The notes under the pieces were generated by a model. That model ran no database searches, was not told the origin of the DNA, and worked only from the letters and a program-made list of their open reading frames with translations. DNA of 64,000 bases from CAIUMH01 sp963758555. GTDB lineage: Bacteria; Actinomycetota; Acidimicrobiia; Acidimicrobiales; RAAP-2. Positions 59,143 to 64,000 of the stretch are shown here, in pieces; the stretch's first letter is position 1, and each line of letters starts with the position of its first letter. The position numbers were made by a program, and so were the translations under genes. The stretch is taken from positions 1,488,001 to 1,552,000 of the forward strand of contig CAVWVW010000003.1 of assembly GCA_963758555.1 (NCBI GenBank), read 5' to 3'.

Positions 59143-59913
59143 ATGTCTGATTCAGGTGACCAGCTGGAGGATGTGGCGGCGTCCCTCCCCAGCGTCGACA
59201 TGCAGCCCCCGCCCGTCTCGCCGCCTGCGGCCAAAGCGACGTCGCTGCGCGGGCGAATGGTGAGCCTCATCGTCGCAGTGGCTGTCTTCGTGGTCGTCGG
59301 GATCCTCGTCCACCTCGGCACCGAACAGGGGAGCTCGGTCTCGGACGCTCATGCCGTGAAGACAACGACGGCTGCTCAGACGCCGAACGGCTTCCAGCAG
59401 TACACCGACTCGGTCGACCACTTCAGCATCGCAGCGCCGAAGGCGTGGACGAACCTCAACTTCTCGGATCAGCGTTTGGCTGCTGCTCTGACCCAGCTGA
59501 TGAACGAGCATCCGAAGCTCAAGGCGCTGGTCGCCGGCGGCGGCCCGACGGCTTCGAAGGCCATCAAGTTCGAGACGCTCACCTTGGGCGACGGCAGCCC
59601 TTCGGCCTACAGCTCGCTCAGTGTCGTGGTGACCAGCGACCCCGCGTTCGAGGGCGTCTCACCACAAGATCTCGAACACGTCGTCACAGGTGAGCTGCAC
59701 CAGCGCGGCATCTCCCTCACCAGCTCCGGACTCTCGAGCATGGCGGGTCACAGCGCGGTGCGGATCACCTATCCCTCGAGCGATTTCGGCGGAGCGGCCA
59801 GCCAGACCCAGACGCAGTACATCTTCCTGGTGGGAAACACGGCGTACTTCGTCACTCAAGTCGGTCAAAGTCCCGATCTGGCACAGATCGAGCAGACCCT
59901 CAAAGTGTCGTGA
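59143..59913 (+). CDS. Single-pass membrane protein with extracytoplasmic domain
   Basis: A 256-residue protein: cytosolic leader (~40 residues, Pro-rich), one helix (MVSLIVAVAVFVVVGILVHL) and an extracytoplasmic domain of ~170 residues. That domain reads FQQYTDSVDHFSIAAPKAWTNLNFSD, SSLSVVVTSDPAFEGVSPQDLEHVV, SMAGHSAVRITYPSSD and QYIFLVGNTAYFVTQVGQ, a pattern of PsbP/LpqN-like folds found in actinobacterial secreted proteins. AAGGAG at 7 bp supports ATG at 59143. Probably the last gene of the unit from 58618. Function unknown. Confidence 0.75.
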   Translation: MSDSGDQLEDVAASLPSVDMQPPPVSPPAAKATSLRGRMVSLIVAVAVFVVVGILVHLGTEQGSSVSDAHAVKTTTAAQTPNGFQQYTDSVDHFSIAAPKAWTNLNFSDQRLAAALTQLMNEHPKLKALVAGGGPTASKAIKFETLTLGDGSPSAYSSLSVVVTSDPAFEGVSPQDLEHVVTGELHQRGISLTSSGLSSMAGHSAVRITYPSSDFGGAASQTQTQYIFLVGNTAYFVTQVGQSPDLAQIEQTLKVS

Positions 59914-60088
59914 CCTCTCCTTGGCCTCTGCGTCGGGTGTGCGAGCGGTCCACTGAGCCGAGATCCCTGCCGCACTTCGCAGATCGAGACGAGCCTCTCG
60001 AAGCGAGTGCCACCCATGTGCCGTGTCGGCGCACAGAGCGCTGTGTCGGAGCACCGTGCGAGAAGCGAGCCGGAGCCAAGGCGCTCCC

Positions 60089-60119
60089 TTACCGATCGCT
60101 TACTGCGGTCCCGCACGCT
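60089..60119 (+). promoter_or_regulatory. Direct-repeat promoter, site 6
   Basis: TTACC-N6-TTACT (60089-60104), 9 bp, CACGCT (60114-60119); predicted start at A60127. Here no ATG lies at the start; the lipoprotein begins at 60151 with its own AAGGAG site. Confidence 0.65.
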
Positions 60120-60150
60120 TGCTCTCAACCCAACAGACCAAGGAGTTGTC

Positions 60151-60726
60151 ATGGCGAAGCGAGTGAGGATCATCATCGCGGCAGCTGCGGTCAGCCTGGG
60201 GCTCACCGCATGCGGGGGAACAGGGTCAGCTGCTCCAGGTTGGAGCTCCAGCGCGAAGGCGCAGTTCATAGCCCAGTGTCATGGAGAGGACTTCAGCGCG
60301 GGCGTTTGCACCTGCTTGGAGAGCTGGACCTCTTCAAACATCACCTACTCGGCAGTCCAGTCCGCTTCGCGGGCCGACGTCGACGGCTGGCTCTCGAAGG
60401 CACACTCGACGTGCCCAGATCTCACCGACTGGCCTGTCGTCACCACGGGTCCCCAAGGTGCATCACAAGCCGTCCTGTCCTGCAAAACCGACGCGATGAC
60501 GGTGATCACGGCCGCAGCTGCCTTCGATGCCGAGAACGGCGCCTACCCAAGCTCGAAGGCAGACCTCCTGTCTCGCTCGAGAGGGGGTCCGTATCTCTCC
60601 ACGTGGCCTGTCAACTCGGCTTACACGATCTCCCTCGTGCCGAACACGGGTGAGATTGACGTGACACCGGCTGGCAGCACGACGGCCCAGAACTATGCGA
60701 CGGCCGGCTGCACGGGCGTCTCCTGA
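60151..60726 (+). CDS. Lipoprotein of unknown function
   Basis: A 191-residue protein with signal peptide and lipobox (RIIIAAAAVSLGLTACGG). The first mature domain has paired cysteines (QCHGEDFSAGVCTCLESW, SKAHSTCPD). A second has AVLSCKTDAMTVITAAAAFDAENGAYPSSKADLLS, a motif resembling pseudopilin or GspG-like mature segments, followed by YTISLVPNTGEIDVTPAGS and a terminal Cys. AAGGAG precedes ATG. The promoter is a direct-repeat site. Function unknown. Confidence 0.78.
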   Translation: MAKRVRIIIAAAAVSLGLTACGGTGSAAPGWSSSAKAQFIAQCHGEDFSAGVCTCLESWTSSNITYSAVQSASRADVDGWLSKAHSTCPDLTDWPVVTTGPQGASQAVLSCKTDAMTVITAAAAFDAENGAYPSSKADLLSRSRGGPYLSTWPVNSAYTISLVPNTGEIDVTPAGSTTAQNYATAGCTGVS

Positions 60727-60968
60727 GAACCGTCTCGGCGGGAAGCACGCCGCACCACGCAGCTCCGTTCCTCATCGACCGTCCCGCCGAGTGGGAGCAC
60801 GCTGGTCGCTCCTCTTCGAGCCCGAGTGAGTGCTGGGGGCGCTTCTCCGGATGCTCATGGACCTTGGCCAGTGGAGAGCCCAGGTTGCTGACCGCTGCAC
60901 GGGTGAGTCGAGGCCGCTCGAGCCACAGCCCCTGAGGTCCCGTCCGGCGAGAGACGCTCTGATGACGC

Positions 60969-61814
60969 TCACACAGGCGAGGGGGTGACACCAAGCGACG
61001 CGAGATTGATGGCGTCAGCCAAGATAAAGGCGCCCCACTGGTTCGGGTGCAGCCCATCTCCCACCTGGTAGCGGTCGTCGAGGTACGGAGAGAATGGAGC
61101 TTCGAGCAGTCCATCGCGCTCGATGAGCAGACCTTGAGGTTGCCACGTGGCACGCAGCCAGTCATTCACCGTGTTGCGTCGTGCGTCGAGGATGGGGAGC
61201 CACGCATCGGGCTGTGCGCTGCCGTGGCCGTAGGGAAGGATGGTGGTGAACATCACCTCGCCGGCACCAGCAGCGAGCAGCGCCCTCCGGAGCCGGGTGA
61301 AGCCCTTCGCCATAGCTGCCTGGTCGGCCGTGTCCATGAGGTCGTTGATGCCGATGCTGATGATGACGAGGCGAGGTTTCGAGACCGCCGCCGCCACCTC
61401 CGGCGGTGCCGTAGAGACGAGACCAACAAGGTTCGCTGACGGATAGCTGAGGAGGGTCTTGCCTCCGATGCCATAGTTCGCGATCTCCTGGCACCGCTCA
61501 CCGCCGATGCGCTCGTTGACACGAGACACCCATGAGTCTCGAGCAGGGTTGGGCAACCACGTCCCGGCGACGATCGAGTCGCCGAAGACCCAGACGTCCT
61601 GGGTCTGGGTGGTCTGATTCATCAAGATCGGGGTGTCGGTCGTCGCGCCGGAGGCCGCGGTGCCACGAGAGAGTGCTGCCCCAGCAGCCAGTGCAACGAC
61701 GCCGCCCAAGACCGCTCGGCGGCTGAGCCGTCGATCGCTCACCCGCTCGTGCGCCGCAATCCTCGAGCCGGTTCCGCCTGGCCACGCGCTCTCGGGGTGC
61801 TCAAGTCCCGACAC
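60969..61814 (-). CDS. Tat-exported SGNH/GDSL-type hydrolase, paralogue of 5234-6145
   Basis: A 281-residue protein with Tat signal (DRRLSRRAVLGGVVALAAG) and the SGNH blocks VFGDSIVAGTWLP, YGIGGKTLLSYP, ISIGINDLMD and DGLHPNQWGAFIL. From QDVWVFGDSIVAG to the end it is very similar to the 5234 copy. GTG at 61814 is the earliest start; an ATG-initiated 50-codon ORF upstream overlaps it by 14 bp and lies at the transcription start of a direct-repeat promoter, so translation may be coupled. Substrate likely an acyl ester in the envelope; not known. Confidence 0.9.
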   Translation of the reverse strand: MSGLEHPESAWPGGTGSRIAAHERVSDRRLSRRAVLGGVVALAAGAALSRGTAASGATTDTPILMNQTTQTQDVWVFGDSIVAGTWLPNPARDSWVSRVNERIGGERCQEIANYGIGGKTLLSYPSANLVGLVSTAPPEVAAAVSKPRLVIISIGINDLMDTADQAAMAKGFTRLRRALLAAGAGEVMFTTILPYGHGSAQPDAWLPILDARRNTVNDWLRATWQPQGLLIERDGLLEAPFSPYLDDRYQVGDGLHPNQWGAFILADAINLASLGVTPSPV

Positions 61815-61953
61815 TGAACGTTCCTCTGCGAGCGCAGGCAGGCGTGGGCTCTGCAGGACCGATGCCGTCCACTCCTGCGAGGCCGCTTGACTCGAGCGAG
61901 CGAGGCACTGGCCGTCCGCTCCGCACCCTGGCGTCTCTGTTCGCGCTCCTCAT
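61801..61953 (-). CDS. Short leaderless upstream ORF, 50 aa
   Basis: ATG at 61953 is exactly 22 bases after the downstream half-site of promoter site 7; the stop lies 14 bp inside the SGNH hydrolase start. Composition is Arg/Pro/Ser-rich (MRSANRDARVRSGRPVPRSL start) and no family is seen. It may be a regulatory leader, or the true N-terminus of the hydrolase if a frameshift occurred. Confidence 0.4.
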   Translation of the reverse strand: MRSANRDARVRSGRPVPRSLESSGLAGVDGIGPAEPTPACARRGTFSVGT

Positions 61954-61960
61954 CGGACCG

Positions 61961-61991
61961 ATGATGAGGGAAGGCAGTAAATGCTGGGTAA
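61961..61991 (-). promoter_or_regulatory. Direct-repeat promoter, site 7
   Basis: On the minus strand TTACC (61991-61987), 6 bp, TTACT (61980-61976), 9 bp, CATCAT (61966-61961), 7 bp, ATG at 61953. Confidence 0.75.
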
Positions 61992-62013
61992 AGAGGTGTC
62001 AGCGACGACCTCA

Positions 62014-62062
62014 CCGATGGCCGATGGCCGATGGCCGATGGCCGATGGCCGATGGCCGATGG
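62014..62062. repeat. Tandem heptanucleotide repeat, seven perfect copies
   Basis: CCGATGG is repeated seven times without mismatch. It lies in the 223-bp gap between the direct-repeat promoter at 61991 and the questin-oxidase-like gene, in no open frame that looks real. Copy number probably varies by slippage. Confidence 0.95.
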
Positions 62063-62176
62063 GGTCAGTGTTGCCGTGATCAGTCGGGACGCGGCCCCTA
62101 GGTGCACCTTCGAGCTGCTGGATCGACGACCAAGGTGCTCACTCGCCAGCTCTGCTGAGGGAGCATCGAAGCTCCC

Positions 62177-63040
62177 CTATCCCAGGTGCGTGACGATGCG
62201 AGCCCCTTGAACGAACCTTGCGTCGTTGGTCAGGGTGTAGCCACGGAGGCAGGCCTCGACCAGCTTGACCTGGTGGGGATCGAAGCTCTCTGCGGCAACA
62301 TCGATCGTCTTGTCATCCCACACGGCATGCTCCTCGGGATCGATCTGGCGTGACTCGCTGCCGTAGAGCGCTCGGTGCTCCGCGTAGAGCTGGTCCGCAG
62401 CCGCTCGCGCGTCGTCTTCCGAGATGTAGCTGCTCAACAGGTGGACTGCCATCGCACCGGTCACGCCGTGGAGGTTGAGGATGTTGGGCTCGCTGTTGAA
62501 GAAGCCCACCCCGTGAGCGGCCGCGTCGAGGGCACCACGGCGAGGATCGCCTTGCTCGCCTGCACCCACCACAGCCTCACCGGGGCGGAACCAGACGGCC
62601 CAGTGCGCGAGGGCCCGTGCGAGCTCGTCACGTCGCTCAGGCGTCTCGGCTCGGGTCATGGCGCGGACGGCGTGTGACGTCCTGATCACGCCATGGAAGA
62701 GCGCGGCGCTCAAGCCCGGCATGAGGCGCGGGACCCACACCGACACGGTGTCGCTCCAGCCGTCGCGCTCGATCACCTCAGAGAAGAAGCCCATCCACTC
62801 GGGCAGCACCTGACTCCGCCCCAGCTCCGCCTGCCAGTCGAAGCCAGATCCCCAGTGAGAGGGCGCCGCCGGTCGCTCTTGCTGCAGGTGCGCCTCAGAG
62901 CTCTCGACCCATGAGTCGAGCGCAGCGGCTCTCCCGAGGACGTCGAGCACCTCGCACGCCATGGGCGCGTGGCTGACGAAGCGCTTCGGCGGCGGGTACT
63001 CAAGCGTCGAGACCCGGGCGAGCGCTCCATCGAGATCCAC
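62177..63040 (-). CDS. Questin oxidase-like (DUF4243) protein
   Basis: A 287-residue protein of the questin oxidase/DUF4243 family. KRFVSHAPMACEVLDVLGR opens the domain; GLSAALFHGVIRTSHAVRAMTRAETPERRDELARALAHWA carries the conserved His pair around helix 5 and FFNSEPNILNLHGVTGAMAVHLLSSYI the next His-rich helix. Fungal GedK opens the anthraquinone ring of questin; bacterial homologues are unstudied. The start is GTG at 63040. It is divergent from the DprE2-like gene with ~200 bp between. Substrate inferred to be polycyclic or unknown. Confidence 0.8.
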   Translation of the reverse strand: MDLDGALARVSTLEYPPPKRFVSHAPMACEVLDVLGRAAALDSWVESSEAHLQQERPAAPSHWGSGFDWQAELGRSQVLPEWMGFFSEVIERDGWSDTVSVWVPRLMPGLSAALFHGVIRTSHAVRAMTRAETPERRDELARALAHWAVWFRPGEAVVGAGEQGDPRRGALDAAAHGVGFFNSEPNILNLHGVTGAMAVHLLSSYISEDDARAAADQLYAEHRALYGSESRQIDPEEHAVWDDKTIDVAAESFDPHQVKLVEACLRGYTLTNDARFVQGARIVTHLG

Positions 63041-63240
63041 TTCGCATCACCTCCCGGCTCAGAGCCCGTTCGACGACGCAGCCCTGGCGAGCTCCGTTGC
63101 CTTCCACGATCGAGGTTAGAGGGAGGCCGGCCTCCGGCTTCCGATCTTCTTCACACTCGCTCTGGCTCCTCAGGCGCTCTCCCCCTCAGCCGTCATGCGC
63201 CGGCGAGGTGGCACACGGGTCCAGGTGCCACACTGAGCGG

Positions 63241-63993
63241 GTGGAAGCGCCACCGCCCAGCACCGTGCTCGTGCTGGGCGGCCGAAGCGAGATCGGGCTC
63301 GCGGTGGCTCGACGCCTCGCCCCCGGCAACGTCATCTGCCTGGCCGCTCGACACAGCGACGAGATGGGCGAGGAGTCCTCGCGGCTCACCGCCGCTGGGG
63401 CACGGTCGGTGCACGTCGCCGAGTTCGATGCCAGTGACCTCTCGTCTCACCAAGCGCTCTTCGAGGAGCTCATCGTCGAGCACGGCCCGATCGGCGTCGT
63501 CGTCCTCGCCTTCGGCATCCTTGGGGACCAAGCGCTGGCCGAGAGGGAGCCCCGACACGCTCTCGAGATCATCCAGACCGACTTCGTGGCGCAGGTCAAC
63601 GTGCTCACCATCGTCTCGAACCTCTTGCGAGCCCAGGGCAGCGGCCAGATCGTGGTGTTCAGCTCGATCGCCGGAGCCCGAGTGCGACGGGCCAACTACG
63701 TCTACGGCTCGGCCAAGGCCGGCCTCGACGGCTTCGCCACAGGACTCAGCGACGCCCTTCGCGGCACCGGCGTCGAGCTCCTGGTCGTCCGTCCCGGCTT
63801 CGTCATCGGACGGATGACGGAAGGGATGACCCCGGTCCCCTTGTTCTCGAGCACCCCCGACGAGGTCGCCTCAGCGGTCGTCAAGGCACTGGACGCTCGA
63901 AAGGATCAGGTCTGGATCCCTCCGCTCCTCTCGGTGGCGGCTCTCGTCACGCACCTGATCCCAAGGAGACTCTGGCGGCAGATGCCTCGATGA
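63241..63993 (+). CDS. dprE2: DprE2-like decaprenylphosphoryl-D-2-keto-erythro-pentose reductase
   Basis: A 250-residue SDR very like mycobacterial DprE2: VLVLGGRSEIGLAVARRLA, ARSVHVAEFDASDLSSHQALFEEL, VVVLAFGILGD, VFSSIAGARVRRANYVYGSAKAGLDGF with the Ser-Tyr-Lys triad, LLVVRPGFVIGRMTEGM, and a C-terminal LVTHLIPRRLWRQMP membrane-near helix. DprE2 with DprE1 epimerises decaprenylphosphoryl ribose to arabinose, the donor for arabinan. GTG at 63241. No DprE1 is in view. An ATG overlapping its stop (63990, ATGA) could open another gene past the right edge. The assignment is by similarity; the donor is inferred. Confidence 0.85.
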   Translation: MEAPPPSTVLVLGGRSEIGLAVARRLAPGNVICLAARHSDEMGEESSRLTAAGARSVHVAEFDASDLSSHQALFEELIVEHGPIGVVVLAFGILGDQALAEREPRHALEIIQTDFVAQVNVLTIVSNLLRAQGSGQIVVFSSIAGARVRRANYVYGSAKAGLDGFATGLSDALRGTGVELLVVRPGFVIGRMTEGMTPVPLFSSTPDEVASAVVKALDARKDQVWIPPLLSVAALVTHLIPRRLWRQMPR

Positions 63994-64000
63994 GGACTGG

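Noticed and set aside
62014..62062. CRISPR-like array
   Set aside because: Units are 7 bp with no spacers; a simple tandem repeat. No cas genes in the window.
1..64000. tRNA, rRNA or riboswitch genes
   Set aside because: Both strands were checked by eye for T-arm-like GGTTCGAATCC patterns and rRNA blocks; none was convincing. A dedicated scan would be decisive.

Overview
The window is high-GC, densely packed DNA from an actinobacterium (Actinomycetota). Evidence is the set of F420-type enzymes (LLM oxidoreductase, PPOX protein, DDN-type nitroreductase, NpdG-like reductase), a mycothiol-type DinB protein, a DprE2-like reductase, a GlnX-GlnH-PknG signalling locus, Tat-exported hydrolases and several probably leaderless genes. 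A deep lineage such as Acidimicrobiia would fit, but no rRNA or core marker is present to decide this. No tRNA, rRNA, CRISPR array, prophage or intact insertion sequence was seen.

Layout. 0-9.4 kb: partial PAS-EAL protein, PadR/DUF1048 pair, VanZ-like protein, NHL-type secreted beta-propeller, Tat-exported SGNH hydrolase, ribbon-helix-helix/Doc toxin-antitoxin pair, NpdG-like reductase and a GAF-SpoIIE phosphatase, with copies of a dispersed repeat between them. 9.6-14.5 kb: a methyltransferase / UbiA-like / chorismate-lyase-like operon, then a SoxR-controlled quinone reductase and PPOX pair. 14.7-27.4 kb: GNAT plus AAA+ ATPase, several SDR enzymes, a TetR-nitroreductase unit with two palindromic operators, a RecQ helicase fused to a phosphoribosyltransferase, and a MerR-epimerase unit. 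27.9-43.2 kb: DUF2142 and FUSC membrane proteins, two PH-like small proteins, a GntR with two cell-surface proteins, a second TetR with paired operators, an aldo-keto reductase, a tyrosine phosphatase and DUF4389.

43.2-53.2 kb is one minus-strand operon for signal transduction: GlnX, GlnH, a helical protein, PknG, a PP2C phosphatase, a von Willebrand A protein and an FHA-BTAD regulator. In mycobacteria GlnX, GlnH and PknG sense amino acids; here a phosphatase and an FHA effector lie in the same transcription unit. 53.3-62 kb is an envelope region of small membrane proteins, lipoproteins and a Tat hydrolase.

The most interesting signal is a promoter class shared by the 43-62 kb region and one locus at 29.6 kb: two TTAC(C/T)-like half-sites 11 bp apart, then NANNNT after 9 bp, then a start about 22 bp after the repeat. 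In four of seven cases that start is an ATG opening a short ORF (15, 15, 31 or 50 codons) that runs into the next gene. A fifth case, in front of glnX, has a 7-codon ORF one base out of register. Six genes carry apparent single-base frameshifts, so either sequence error or gene decay is widespread.
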